NCBI RefSeq assembly: GCF_022402485.1
Contig: NZ_JAKRSA010000030.1
Location: 1 to 64,000 of the forward strand
Source: Phenylobacterium sp.
Lineage (GTDB): Bacteria > Pseudomonadota > Alphaproteobacteria > Caulobacterales > Caulobacteraceae
Length of the DNA stretch: 64,000 bases
Reading direction: 5' to 3'
Shown: piece after piece, positions 43,285 through 52,684 of the stretch
Layout: each line of letters starts with the position of its first letter
Numbering within the stretch: the first letter of the stretch is position 1
Translations under genes and position numbers: made by a program
Notes under the pieces: generated by a model
What the model saw: the letters and a program-made list of their open reading frames with translations, nothing else
Told to the model about the DNA's origin: nothing
Databases searched by the model: none

Positions 43285-44231
43285 AGTTCGGCGCCTTTAC
43301 CCCGGCCCGCATTGTCGCGGGCGAGCATGACCTCAATGGCCGCAACATCATCGTCACTGGCGGCGCCAGTGGCATCGGCCTGGAGACCGCCCGGGCGCTG
43401 GCCGGCGCCGGGGCCGACGTCATGCTAGCGGTCCGGGACCGCTCGGCCGGGGAACGGGCGGCGGTTCAGATCAATGAAAGCATCGGCGCCGACAAGGTGG
43501 TGGCCGGGACCCTCGATCTGGCCAGCCTGTCCTCAGTCAGTTCCTTCGTCGACGCCTGGGGTGACGAACCCCTGGACGTGCTGATCAACAATGCCGGGGT
43601 CATGGCCTGTCCGCAGGCCTATACCTCCGACGAGCTGGAGATGCAGATCGGGGTCAACCACTTCGGCCACTTCCTGCTCAGCGTGGGCCTCGCCCGGGCG
43701 CTGATGAACGCCGCCGACGAGGACCGCGCCGCCCGGGTGGTGGCCCTGTCCTCCATCGGTCACCGCCGCAGCCCGATCCATTTCGACGACATCCACTATC
43801 GCCAGCGCCCCTACGACAAGTGGGAGGCCTATGGGCAGTCAAAGACCGCCAACGCCCTGTTCGCCCTGGCCTTTGATGAGCGCTTCGCCGAGCACGGGAT
43901 CAACGCTAACGCGGTCATGCCCGGGGGCATCATGACCCCGCTTCAGCGCTTCCTCTCTCACGAGGAGATGGCGGCCATGGGCTGGCTGGACGAGGACGGC
44001 AAGCCGGTGGAGGGCTTCAAGACGCCGGAACAGGGTGCCTCCACCAGCGTCTGGGCCGCCGTGGCCGAGGAGCTGGAAGGCGAAGGCGGCCTCTATCTGG
44101 AGGACTGCTCGGTGGCCATGCCCTGGACCAAGGACAAACCCAATCATGGCGTGATGGACCACGCCCAGGACCCGGAAGCCGCTGAACGGCTGTGGATCCT
44201 GTCAGAAGAAACCGTGGGAGCGACCCTATGA
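43281..44231 (+). CDS. SDR family oxidoreductase (retinol dehydrogenase-like)
   Basis: NIIVTGGASGIGLETARALAGAGADVMLAVRD, NNAGVMACP, YGQSKTANALFAL. Confidence 0.88.
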   Translation: MKFGAFTPARIVAGEHDLNGRNIIVTGGASGIGLETARALAGAGADVMLAVRDRSAGERAAVQINESIGADKVVAGTLDLASLSSVSSFVDAWGDEPLDVLINNAGVMACPQAYTSDELEMQIGVNHFGHFLLSVGLARALMNAADEDRAARVVALSSIGHRRSPIHFDDIHYRQRPYDKWEAYGQSKTANALFALAFDERFAEHGINANAVMPGGIMTPLQRFLSHEEMAAMGWLDEDGKPVEGFKTPEQGASTSVWAAVAEELEGEGGLYLEDCSVAMPWTKDKPNHGVMDHAQDPEAAERLWILSEETVGATL

Positions 44232-45085
44232 GCCTGCAAGGCAAGACCCTGTTCGTCACCGGCGCCAGCCGCGGCATTGGCCTGGCCATCGCCCTCCGCG
44301 CCGCCCGGGACGGCGCCAATGTGGCCATCGCCGCCAAGACCGCAGAGGCCCACAAGCACCTGCCCGGCACCATCTATTCGGCCGCCGAAGAGATCGAGAA
44401 GGCCGGCGGCAAGGCCCTGCCGCTGATCGTCGACGTCCGCGACGAGGCCAATGTCCTGGAGGCCGTCGAGCAGGCCGCGGCCAAGTTTGGCGGCATCGAT
44501 ATCTGCGTGAACAACGCCTCGGCCATCCAGCTGACCGGCACCCTTGCGACCGACATGAAGCGCTATGACCTGATGAACCAGGTCAATGCCCGCGGGACCT
44601 ATCTGACGTCCAAGGCCTGCATTCCGCACCTGAAGCGCAGCGCCAATCCCCACGTCCTGATGCTGTCGCCGCCGCTCGACATGAACCCCCGCTGGTTCAA
44701 GGGCCATGTGGCCTACACCATGGCCAAGTTCGGCATGAGCATGTGCGTGCTGGGCATGGCCGAGGAGTTCCGCGAGGACGGGATCGCCTTCAATGCGCTG
44801 TGGCCCCGCACCGGCATCGCCACGGCCGCCATTCAGTTCGCCCTGGCCGGCGAGGAAGGCATGAAGAGCTGCCGCACCACCGACATCATGGCTGATGCGG
44901 CCTACGCCATCTTCAACAAGCCCGCGCGGGACTTCACCGGCAATTTCCTGATCGACGACACCTTCCTCTATGGCGAGGGCGAGCGGGACTTCGACAAGTA
45001 CCGGGTCGATCCCACCGCCCCCCTGATGCCCGACTTCTTCGTGCCGGAGGACTCCGTTCCGCCGCCCGGCGTGAAGATCGGTTAG
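44228..45085 (+). CDS. SDR family oxidoreductase
   Basis: KTLFVTGASRGIGLAIALRAARDGANVAIAAKTAEAHKHLPGTIYSAAEEIEKAGGKALPL; ATGA overlap with the previous gene. Confidence 0.88.
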   Translation: MSLQGKTLFVTGASRGIGLAIALRAARDGANVAIAAKTAEAHKHLPGTIYSAAEEIEKAGGKALPLIVDVRDEANVLEAVEQAAAKFGGIDICVNNASAIQLTGTLATDMKRYDLMNQVNARGTYLTSKACIPHLKRSANPHVLMLSPPLDMNPRWFKGHVAYTMAKFGMSMCVLGMAEEFREDGIAFNALWPRTGIATAAIQFALAGEEGMKSCRTTDIMADAAYAIFNKPARDFTGNFLIDDTFLYGEGERDFDKYRVDPTAPLMPDFFVPEDSVPPPGVKIG

Positions 45086-45119
45086 GGCACCAGGCCATGA
45101 GCGCCTTGCCGACCGGGGC

Positions 45120-46088
45120 ATGTTGGCCTCAGGCAAGCGAGCAAAGGGAGCGCACCGGTTGAAGGCCGTCTTCGATGCAAAGCCGAACTCCGGCTATGAC
45201 GACGAAATCGTGCGCCGTTATCACTTCCCGACCAGAGGCGAAGACTATCTTGCATCTGCAGAAGCGGCCGTTGGGGACTGGATCGTCTACCGAGGAACCC
45301 GGAGAGGGGGGCAGCCGGGCTATTTCGCGGTAGCGCGGGTAACCCACCTTGAAGCCGATCTGGCGCGCCCTGCCCACATGTACGCTTATGTGTCTGACTA
45401 TTTGCCGTTCGACAGGGTGATTCCGTTCGAAGTTGGGGGACGGTACTGGGAAGCCCCTGTGCGCGCCGTAGACCGACGCGCTGTCGGTCGAAGTGTCCAC
45501 GGCAAGTCGGTGCGCCCACTTTCAGACCAAGACTTCGGCGCCATTGTTGCCGCTGGTCTGGAAAAGACCTTGGCTCCAGAGAACGCCATCAGGCTAGGCC
45601 TGACGGATGTCCCTGTTCCCGGCCTTGGGGAAATTGCAGCACACTTCGACGATGGCGCCGTACCCGGTCTCGGCCATGTGCGACAGGTCGAGGAGATTCT
45701 TGTTAGCCGAAAGATCCGGGACGCCAGTTTTCGCCGCCAGATTTGCGAGGCTTACGATGATCGCTGCGCCGTTACCGGCCTGAGGATCATAAATGGCGGA
45801 GGGCGTTCTGAGGTGCAGGCGGCGCATATCTGGAGCGTCGCCGATGGAGGACCTGACGTTGTCCAGAACGGCCTGGCACTGTCAGGAACAGTCCATTGGC
45901 TATTTGATCGCCACCTGATTTCGCTGACCGACAGGTTCGAGTTGCTTGTGTCTCACAACAAAGTTCCGGCTGAATTGAGGGGCCTATTTGCTAGCCAGAT
46001 GAACCGAATTCATCTGCCGCATGACGAGCGACTTTGGCCTCACCCCACCTATCTTGAACGACATAGGGAACGCTTCATAGCTGCTTAG
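45120..46088 (+). CDS. HNH endonuclease with probable N-terminal PUA/EVE-like domain
   Basis: C-terminal FRRQICEAYDDRCAVTGLRI...EVQAAHIWSVADGGPDVVQNGLALSGTVHWLFDRHLISL (HNH_2-like); N-terminal YDDEIVRRYHFPTRGEDYLASAEAAVGDWIVYRGTRRGGQPGYFAVARVTHLEAD. Confidence 0.8.
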   Translation: MLASGKRAKGAHRLKAVFDAKPNSGYDDEIVRRYHFPTRGEDYLASAEAAVGDWIVYRGTRRGGQPGYFAVARVTHLEADLARPAHMYAYVSDYLPFDRVIPFEVGGRYWEAPVRAVDRRAVGRSVHGKSVRPLSDQDFGAIVAAGLEKTLAPENAIRLGLTDVPVPGLGEIAAHFDDGAVPGLGHVRQVEEILVSRKIRDASFRRQICEAYDDRCAVTGLRIINGGGRSEVQAAHIWSVADGGPDVVQNGLALSGTVHWLFDRHLISLTDRFELLVSHNKVPAELRGLFASQMNRIHLPHDERLWPHPTYLERHRERFIAA

Positions 46089-46115
46089 GCCTGATGACCC
46101 CTATGCCCCCCAATG

Positions 46116-46149
46116 AAAAGGCCCCGGTTCCTGCGAACCGGGGCCTCTA
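46116..46149. terminator. Bidirectional Rho-independent terminator
   Basis: AAAA-GGCCCCGGTTC-CTGC-GAACCGGGGCC-TCTATGTTT between convergent genes. Confidence 0.85.
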
Positions 46150-46175
46150 TGTTTGGTCGTGTGACCGGCTGACGC

Positions 46176-47108
46176 TTAGGTGCTGGCCGGGGCCGGGGCG
46201 GCGCCCTGGCTGGCGAGGGGACCGCGCGAGAGCGGCAGGAACTTGTCGCTCATGGCCGGCATGGCTTCGGAGAGGATGGTGTCGACGCTCCAGCCGGTGT
46301 CCTTGGTCTGGGTGGCGATCGGACGGGGCTGCGAGTAGAGGATGATGTTCTCACCCGAAGCACCGAACACCTGGCCCGAGATGTGCGCGGCCGAGGGCGA
46401 GACCAGGGCCACCGACAGGCGGGCCGGCTGGTCGGGACGGATGGCCTGGGCCATGGCCTCGCGGCGCTTGGCGGCGGCTTCGTCCTTCACCGGGACCGAC
46501 TGGGTCATGCGGGTCCAGGCGACGGGGGCCAGGCAGTTGGCGCGGACGTTATTGCGTTCGCCCTCCATGGCGATGATCCGCGACAGGCCAGCGATCCCCA
46601 TCTTGGCCGCGCCGTAATTGGCCTGGCCGATGTTGCCGATCAGGCCCGAGGTCGAGGTGAAGAACATGTAGGCACCGTCGTTCTGATTGCGGAACAGCTC
46701 GATGGTGGCGCGGGCCACATTGAACGAGCCGCGCATGTGCACGTCGATGACCTTGTCCCAGTCGTCTTCCGACATCTTGTGGAACATCACGTCACGCAGG
46801 ATCCCGGCCGGATTGATCACCGCATGCAGGCCGCCAAAGGTGTCCATGGCCTGCTCGACCATGCCTTCCACCGCCTTGTAGCTGGTGACGCTCTCGGAGT
46901 TCGACGCCGCTTCGCCGCCGGCGGCGCGGATTTCCTGGGCCACCTGTTCGGCAGGACCGGCAGAGCCTTCGTCTTCACCCTTCAGGCCACCGCCCAGGTC
47001 ATTGACCAGAACCTTGGCGCCCTGCTGCGCGGCAATCAGCGCGCATTCCCGTCCAATACCGTTGCCGCCGCCGGTGACGAGGACAACCTTGCCGTCTAAT
47101 ACGCCCAT
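46176..47108 (-). CDS. SDR family oxidoreductase (hydroxyacyl-CoA dehydrogenase-like)
   Basis: KVVLVTGGGNGIGRECALIAAQQGAKVLVNDLGGGLKGEDEGSAGPAEQVAQEIRAAGGEA, TSGLIGNIGQANYGAAKMGIAGL. Confidence 0.88.
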   Translation of the reverse strand: MGVLDGKVVLVTGGGNGIGRECALIAAQQGAKVLVNDLGGGLKGEDEGSAGPAEQVAQEIRAAGGEAASNSESVTSYKAVEGMVEQAMDTFGGLHAVINPAGILRDVMFHKMSEDDWDKVIDVHMRGSFNVARATIELFRNQNDGAYMFFTSTSGLIGNIGQANYGAAKMGIAGLSRIIAMEGERNNVRANCLAPVAWTRMTQSVPVKDEAAAKRREAMAQAIRPDQPARLSVALVSPSAAHISGQVFGASGENIILYSQPRPIATQTKDTGWSVDTILSEAMPAMSDKFLPLSRGPLASQGAAPAPAST

Positions 47109-47143
47109 GGATCTATCTCCCTAAAAGAATATTGCGCGGATTG

Positions 47144-48400
47144 TTATTCGAGGCGGTCAGCCTTGCGCAAGTCGGGAAAGAGCTTGGCCCAAAGGCCGGT
47201 CACGATCAACGTGCCTACGCCGCCCACCACGGCGGCTGCCACCACCCCCATGAAGCGGGCGAAGACCCCGGCCCGGAATTCCCCCAGTTCGTTGGAGGCG
47301 CCGATGAACAGGGTCGAGACCGCCGCCACCCGGCCGCGCATATGGTCGGGAATGACCAGCTGGATCAGGGTCTGGCGCACATAGACGCTGAGCATGTCGG
47401 CCCCGCCGAGGATGACCAGGGCCGCCACCGACAGCCAAAGGGACTGGGAGACGCCAAACACGATGGTGGCCAGGCCAAACACCGCCACGCCGGCGAACAT
47501 GGTGATCCCGGCGTTCGAGCGGATCGGCCGGGCGGCCAGCACCAGGGCAACGATGGTGGCCCCTATGGCTGGGGCGGCGCGCAGCAGGCCAAAGCCCTCC
47601 TCGCCCACATGCAGGATGTCCCGGGCAAACACCGGCAGCAGGGCCGTGGCCCCGCCCAGCAGCACGGCGAACAGGTCCAGCGAGATGGCCCCGAAGACGA
47701 TCTTCTGACGCCACACATAAACCAGGCCCTCCTTGATCAGGGCCAGGCGCGAGCCGGGCTGGAGATCGGGCTTGGTGCGACCGCTGATGAAGAACGTCAG
47801 GACGGCACCCGCCAGATAGAGGCAGAACGCCGTCTCGTAAGCGAGCGCCGTGGAGCGGGCCAGCAGCAGCCCGCCAATGGCCGGGCCAATGATCGAGGCG
47901 GTCTGCCAGGCTAGCGAATTCCAGGCGATGGCCCGGGGCAGCAGGCTGCGGGGCACCAGCATGGGGCCTAAGGCCGTGCCCGCTGGCGACATGAAGGCCC
48001 GTCCGGCCCCGAACACGGCGGCGACGCAAAGCAGCAGGGGCACCGAGGCAAAGCCCTGCCAGGTGGCCACGGCCAGCACGCCGGCGCTGGTCATCTCCAC
48101 CGCGTAGCAGATCAGCAGGATCTTGCGCCGGTCATAGCGGTCGACGGCCTCCCCGGCCGGCAGGGTCAGCAGGAAGACCGGAATGAAGGTGACCAGCCCC
48201 ACCATGCCGACCACAAAGGCCGCCTCGGCGACGCTCATGGTCTGGCGGGCCAGCTCATAGATGTGCCAGCCCAGCGCCACGCTCTGGATCTGCACCGCGA
48301 GCGATCCTGCCCAACGCGAGCCCCAGAACAGCAGATAGGGCCGCTGGCTCAATAGAGCGCGGGCGGATGGGAGCGGTTCTGAGTCGGGGGCGTGGGTCAT
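47144..48400 (-). CDS. MFS transporter
   Basis: About 12 hydrophobic segments; AGEAVDRYDRRKIL, ALGPMLVPRSLLPRAIAWNSLAWQTASIIGPAIGGLLL. Confidence 0.9.
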   Translation of the reverse strand: MTHAPDSEPLPSARALLSQRPYLLFWGSRWAGSLAVQIQSVALGWHIYELARQTMSVAEAAFVVGMVGLVTFIPVFLLTLPAGEAVDRYDRRKILLICYAVEMTSAGVLAVATWQGFASVPLLLCVAAVFGAGRAFMSPAGTALGPMLVPRSLLPRAIAWNSLAWQTASIIGPAIGGLLLARSTALAYETAFCLYLAGAVLTFFISGRTKPDLQPGSRLALIKEGLVYVWRQKIVFGAISLDLFAVLLGGATALLPVFARDILHVGEEGFGLLRAAPAIGATIVALVLAARPIRSNAGITMFAGVAVFGLATIVFGVSQSLWLSVAALVILGGADMLSVYVRQTLIQLVIPDHMRGRVAAVSTLFIGASNELGEFRAGVFARFMGVVAAAVVGGVGTLIVTGLWAKLFPDLRKADRLE

Positions 48401-48643
48401 GGACGGGGCAACTTGGCCCGCGTCGGGTGGGGCGGCAACGCCCGTTTCGGGTTTCCATTGACCTTCGAGACCTGGAGCCTTATCCGCCCGGTCACCGACG
48501 ACCTGTTCGTCGAGGCTGACTGCGAGGGGCGCTCATGTGCGCGCTGCGACGAACCGGGCGCGTGATCCGCGCCCTCTAGAGCTCCCTGGCCCCGCTGACC
48601 TGCGGGCCGGGTTCGTCTGTCCCGTAGCCTGCAAAGTTGCCCC

Positions 48644-49183
48644 ATGACCACCGCCATCTCCCCCGTTGCGGAGCCTGTTTCGGCTTCTGCCCCAGACATT
48701 CGCCCCGAGGCCCCCCAGGACAGCGCCGCCATTGAGGTGTTGCTGGACCACGCCTTTGGACCTGGCCGTTTCGCCAAGGTCTCCGAACGGGTTCGGGAAA
48801 TCGCCCCTTTGCGCCGTGATCTGTCCTTCTGTGCCTTTGAGGCGGGTCGGCTGGTGGGGGTGGTGCGTCAATCGGAGATCGCTGTGGGCGGCCACCGGAT
48901 GATCTTTCTGGGTCCCCTGGCGGTGGACGCCCAGGCGCGGCGCCTTGGGACTGGGGGCGCGCTGGTGGAGGCGGCCTGTGCGGCGGCGGCCCAGGCGGGC
49001 TTTGGCCAGGTGCTGCTGGTGGGGGCTCCGACGTACTTCGAGCGGCTTGGCTTTTCAGCCCAGGCCACCGGCCAGATCGTCATGCCTGGCCCGGTCGATC
49101 CTCGCCGCCTGATGCTGCGGCGGCTGGGTCCAGAGGATCAGGATGCCGGGGTCGTTTTCCAGGGCGCGGTCACGGCACCTTGA
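48644..49183 (+). CDS. GNAT family N-acetyltransferase (YhbS-like)
   Basis: IRPEAPQDSAAIEVLLDHAFGPGRFAK, LGPLAVDAQARRLGTGGALVEAACAAAAQAGFGQVLLVGAPTYFERLGF. Confidence 0.9.
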   Translation: MTTAISPVAEPVSASAPDIRPEAPQDSAAIEVLLDHAFGPGRFAKVSERVREIAPLRRDLSFCAFEAGRLVGVVRQSEIAVGGHRMIFLGPLAVDAQARRLGTGGALVEAACAAAAQAGFGQVLLVGAPTYFERLGFSAQATGQIVMPGPVDPRRLMLRRLGPEDQDAGVVFQGAVTAP

Positions 49184-49214
49184 GGCCTCCCGCCCCCACG
49201 CTTACCTTCTGGCC

Positions 49215-49793
49215 ATGACAGAGGTTGAACCCAAACCCGGCCTGGACGGGGTGATCGCAGCGGCCAAGCAGGCACCTGGGCGGGGGTTGCCGCCGGTTCA
49301 CCTGTGGAACCCGGCCCATTCCGGCGAGATCGACATCGTGATCACCGCCGATGGCCGCTGGATCCATGAGGGGGCGGCGATCAACCGGGCACCCCTGGTG
49401 CGGCTGTTCTCCACCGTGCTTCGGAAAGACCCCGACGGTTATTGGCTGGTGACGCCGGCCGAGAAGATGAAGATCACCGTCGATGACGCCCCCTTCATCG
49501 CCATCGCCCTGGATCAGGACCACGACGAGGCCGGCCGCCCTGTCCTGCGGTTTACCACCAATGTGGGCGACGTGGTCGAGGCGGGCCCCGACAACGCCCT
49601 GCGGGTGGAGATCGACCCCGTCACCCAGGAGCCCAGGCCCTATGTGCATGTCCGGCGGGGTCTGGAGGCCCTGGTGAGTCGCCCGGTGTTCTATGAGCTG
49701 GCGGCTATGGCCGACGAGCAGGACGGCATGCTCAGCGTGGAGTCGGGGGGCGTGCGTTTTCCCATCGGTCCGGTGGAGGCCCCGGTCTCGTGA
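49215..49793 (+). CDS. DUF1285 domain-containing protein
   Basis: LPPVHLWNPAHSGEIDIVITADGRWIHEGAAINRAPLVRLFSTVLRKDPDGYWLVTPAEKMKITVDDAPF. Confidence 0.88.
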   Translation: MTEVEPKPGLDGVIAAAKQAPGRGLPPVHLWNPAHSGEIDIVITADGRWIHEGAAINRAPLVRLFSTVLRKDPDGYWLVTPAEKMKITVDDAPFIAIALDQDHDEAGRPVLRFTTNVGDVVEAGPDNALRVEIDPVTQEPRPYVHVRRGLEALVSRPVFYELAAMADEQDGMLSVESGGVRFPIGPVEAPVS

Positions 49794-50434
49794 GCCCCAC
49801 ATCGCCCGTGGGCGCCCTGCGCGACTGGATCACCCAGCGCCTGGATCCCCTGGAAGACCGAGCGCCCGCCGAGGGCCCCGTGGAATCCGACTTTGGGCCA
49901 CCCAGCGCCGATCCCGCCGTCGAGCCAGCGCCCCTGACCCCGGCCGCGGTGCTGGTCGGGCTGGTGGAGCGGGAGCATGGCTATTCCGTGCTGCTGACCC
50001 GGCGGGCCGATACCCTGCGCCGGCATACGGGGCAGATCGCCTTTCCCGGCGGCCGGCGTGATCCAGGCGAAACCATCTGGGAAACCGCCCTGCGGGAGAC
50101 CGAGGAGGAGGTCGGGATCCCCCGTCAGCTGGTGACCCTGGGGGGCCTTTCGACCCCCTACCGGACCGGCACCGGCTTTCTGGTGACGCCGGTAGTGGGC
50201 TTCATCGCCCCGGAGTTCACTGTGACCCCCAACCCCGCCGAGGTCGCCGACGTGTTCGAGACGCCGTTCGGCTTTCTCATGGATCCCACCAACCATGAGG
50301 AGCATGAGCGGGAATTCTCAGGCCAGTTGCGACGGTTCTACGCCATGACCCACGAGAACAGGTTCATATGGGGCGCTACGGCCGGAATGCTCCGGTCCCT
50401 GTACGACCGGCTCTATGGAGGCGCAGTTGCTTAG
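49790..50434 (+). CDS. NUDIX hydrolase, CoA pyrophosphatase-like
   Basis: LTRRADTLRRHTGQIAFPGGRRDPGETIWETALRETEEEVGI (Nudix box). Confidence 0.92.
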   Translation: MSPTSPVGALRDWITQRLDPLEDRAPAEGPVESDFGPPSADPAVEPAPLTPAAVLVGLVEREHGYSVLLTRRADTLRRHTGQIAFPGGRRDPGETIWETALRETEEEVGIPRQLVTLGGLSTPYRTGTGFLVTPVVGFIAPEFTVTPNPAEVADVFETPFGFLMDPTNHEEHEREFSGQLRRFYAMTHENRFIWGATAGMLRSLYDRLYGGAVA

Positions 50435-50705
50435 GATCATCCTCGTCCGCGCGGTGCTCATCGCGCTGCCCTTCATTGCCTGGTTCATCTGGGCTGAGTG
50501 GTCCAAGCGAACGGGGCGGCCCATGGGTGCCACCCCCTGGGCCTGGTTGATCACCGCCTCGGCGGTGCTGTTTGGCCTTTCGCTGGTGGCGACGGGCGTG
50601 TTCCAATCGGACAACCGCGGCGACGTCTATGTTCCGGCGGAAGTCAGAGAAGACGGTCGGGTCATCCCGGGCCACTTCGAGGAAAAGGAAACCCCCGCCC
50701 CATGA
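50415..50705 (+). CDS. Small membrane protein (DUF6111-like)
   Basis: Two TM segments; sits between the NUDIX and CCA genes with start/stop overlaps. Confidence 0.65.
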   Translation: MEAQLLRIILVRAVLIALPFIAWFIWAEWSKRTGRPMGATPWAWLITASAVLFGLSLVATGVFQSDNRGDVYVPAEVREDGRVIPGHFEEKETPAP

Positions 50706-51952
50706 GCGAGCGTCTTGGTCCCCGCCCCTGGTTGAACGCACCGGCGACGGTCGCGGTGTTCGATGCCCTGGAGGCCAAGGGTGGGCCAGGCTGCGCCCGG
50801 GTGGTCGGGGGCGCGGTGCGCAACACCGTGATAGGCGCGCCCGTGGACGATATCGACATCGCCACGACCCTGACGCCGGAGGAGGTCACCGCCGCCCTGG
50901 TCGATGCAGGTCTCAAGGCCATTCCCACAGGTGTCGATCACGGCACGGTGACGGCGCTCGCCCATGGACGGAGCTTCGAGATCACCACCCTGCGCCGGGA
51001 TGTGGAGACCGACGGTCGCCGCGCCGTGGTCGCCTACACCACCGACTGGACCGAAGACGCCCAGCGCCGGGACTTCACCCTCAACACCCTCTATGCCGAC
51101 CGTGACGGGACCGTGCATGATCCCTTGGGCACGGGCCTGGCTGACGCCAGGGCGCGCCGGGTCGTGTTTGTGGGCGAGGCGCGCACCCGCATCGCCGAGG
51201 ACTATCTGCGAATTCTGCGGTTCTTCCGTTTCCAGGCCTGGTATGGCCGCGGGCCGGCCGATCCGGAGGCCCTGGCCGCCTGCGAGGCCCTGCGCGACAC
51301 CCTGGCTGAGCGTCCAGGGGAGCGGATCTCCAAGGAATTTCTGAAGCTGCTCGCCGCCGATGATCCCAGGGCCAGCGTCCGCCAGATGGCCGCCGCCGGC
51401 ATTCTCCAGGTGATCTTGCCTCCGATGGACGATCTCCACGATTTCGAGGCCCTGGTGGAGATCGAAAGCGAGATGCTGTTCGAGTGTGATCCGATCCTGC
51501 GACTGGCGACCCTGTTGCCGGCCGACCAGATCTCCGTGGCTCAGGCGGCAGAACGCCTGCGGCTATCCGGTGCAGAGCGCGACCGTCTGGTCGCCGCCAA
51601 GGGGCATGGCCCGCGCATCACTAGCTGGATGAGCCCCAGGGAGACCCGCCGGGCGATCTATGCTCTGTCGGCACCGACCTTCCATGACCGGATCAAGCTC
51701 GCCTGGGCCAAATCCAACCGCACCGCCACCGCTGCTCAGTGGCGGGGCCTGCTGGCCCTCTGTGACAGCTGGACGCCGCCGGCCTTCCCGCTGAGCGGCG
51801 AGGAAGTGGTCCATGCCGGGGTGCCCAAGGGCCCAATGGTCGGCCAGGTCCTGCAGGAGGTCGAGGACTGGTGGATCGACCACGATTTTCTCCAGGACAA
51901 GTTCTCGGCCATCGAAAAGCTCAAGGCCGTGGCTCAGGGGCTGGCCTACTAG
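50702..51952 (+). CDS. CCA tRNA nucleotidyltransferase
   Basis: ARVVGGAVRNTVIGAPVDDIDIATTLTPEEVT, RRDFTLNTLYADRDGTVHDPLGTGLADARARRVVFVGEARTRIAEDYLRILRFFRFQAWYG. Confidence 0.93.
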   Translation: MSERLGPRPWLNAPATVAVFDALEAKGGPGCARVVGGAVRNTVIGAPVDDIDIATTLTPEEVTAALVDAGLKAIPTGVDHGTVTALAHGRSFEITTLRRDVETDGRRAVVAYTTDWTEDAQRRDFTLNTLYADRDGTVHDPLGTGLADARARRVVFVGEARTRIAEDYLRILRFFRFQAWYGRGPADPEALAACEALRDTLAERPGERISKEFLKLLAADDPRASVRQMAAAGILQVILPPMDDLHDFEALVEIESEMLFECDPILRLATLLPADQISVAQAAERLRLSGAERDRLVAAKGHGPRITSWMSPRETRRAIYALSAPTFHDRIKLAWAKSNRTATAAQWRGLLALCDSWTPPAFPLSGEEVVHAGVPKGPMVGQVLQEVEDWWIDHDFLQDKFSAIEKLKAVAQGLAY

Positions 51953-51956
51953 GGCG

Positions 51957-52673
51957 ATGAGAGTCGGAATTCTGAAGACTGGGGCACCGCCGGAGCCCCT
52001 TGAAACTCAGTTCGGCGGCTATCCCGACATGTTGCGGCGTCTGCTGGGCGAGCGGGCCCATGACTATGTGGAGTTCGATGCCTCATCCGGCGTCCTGCCG
52101 CCGGCTCCGGACGCCTGTGACGCCTATCTGATCACAGGCTCCTCGGCGGGGGTATACGACACCCACCCCTGGATCGCTGAGCTGATCGCCTTTTTGCGGT
52201 CTGCCCGGGGGAAGGCGGGACTGGTAGGGGTCTGTTTTGGCCACCAGGTCATGGCCGAGGCCTTTGGCGGCCAGGTCATCAAGTCCCCCAAGGGCTGGGG
52301 GGTGGGACTGCACACCTACGACCTGCACGAGCCGGTTCCAGGGCTTGCAGGGCTTAGCGCCCTGGCGGCGGCGGCGTCCCATCAGGATCAGGTGGTGGTT
52401 CCCCCTCCGGGGGCCAGGGTGCTGGCGTCCAGCGCCTTCACCCCGTTCGGCATGCTGGCCTATGGGGATCAATCGGCCATTTCCATCCAGCTGCATCCTG
52501 AGTTCGAGCCGGCCTATGCCAAGGCCCTGATCGAGGCCAGACGTGGTGCGCGATACAGTGATCTGCAAGCCGATCAGGCGGTGGCTAGCTATCAGGCACC
52601 CGACGACCGGGCGGCCCTCGGGGGCTGGATCACGGCCTTTCTCAACGGTCTGCCAGCCAACAGGTCCGTGTGA
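51957..52673 (+). CDS. Type 1 glutamine amidotransferase
   Basis: MRVGILKTGAPPEPL, LITGSSAGVYDTHPWIAEL, LVGVCFGHQVMAEAFGG, IQLHPEF. Confidence 0.9.
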   Translation: MRVGILKTGAPPEPLETQFGGYPDMLRRLLGERAHDYVEFDASSGVLPPAPDACDAYLITGSSAGVYDTHPWIAELIAFLRSARGKAGLVGVCFGHQVMAEAFGGQVIKSPKGWGVGLHTYDLHEPVPGLAGLSALAAAASHQDQVVVPPPGARVLASSAFTPFGMLAYGDQSAISIQLHPEFEPAYAKALIEARRGARYSDLQADQAVASYQAPDDRAALGGWITAFLNGLPANRSV

Positions 52674-52684
52674 GGCTTAAGGCC

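Noticed and set aside
50290-50330. NHEEHEREFSG peptide resembling the 10.5-kb repeat signature
   Set aside because: It lies within the conserved part of the NUDIX protein and has no inverted-repeat DNA structure, so it is chance similarity.
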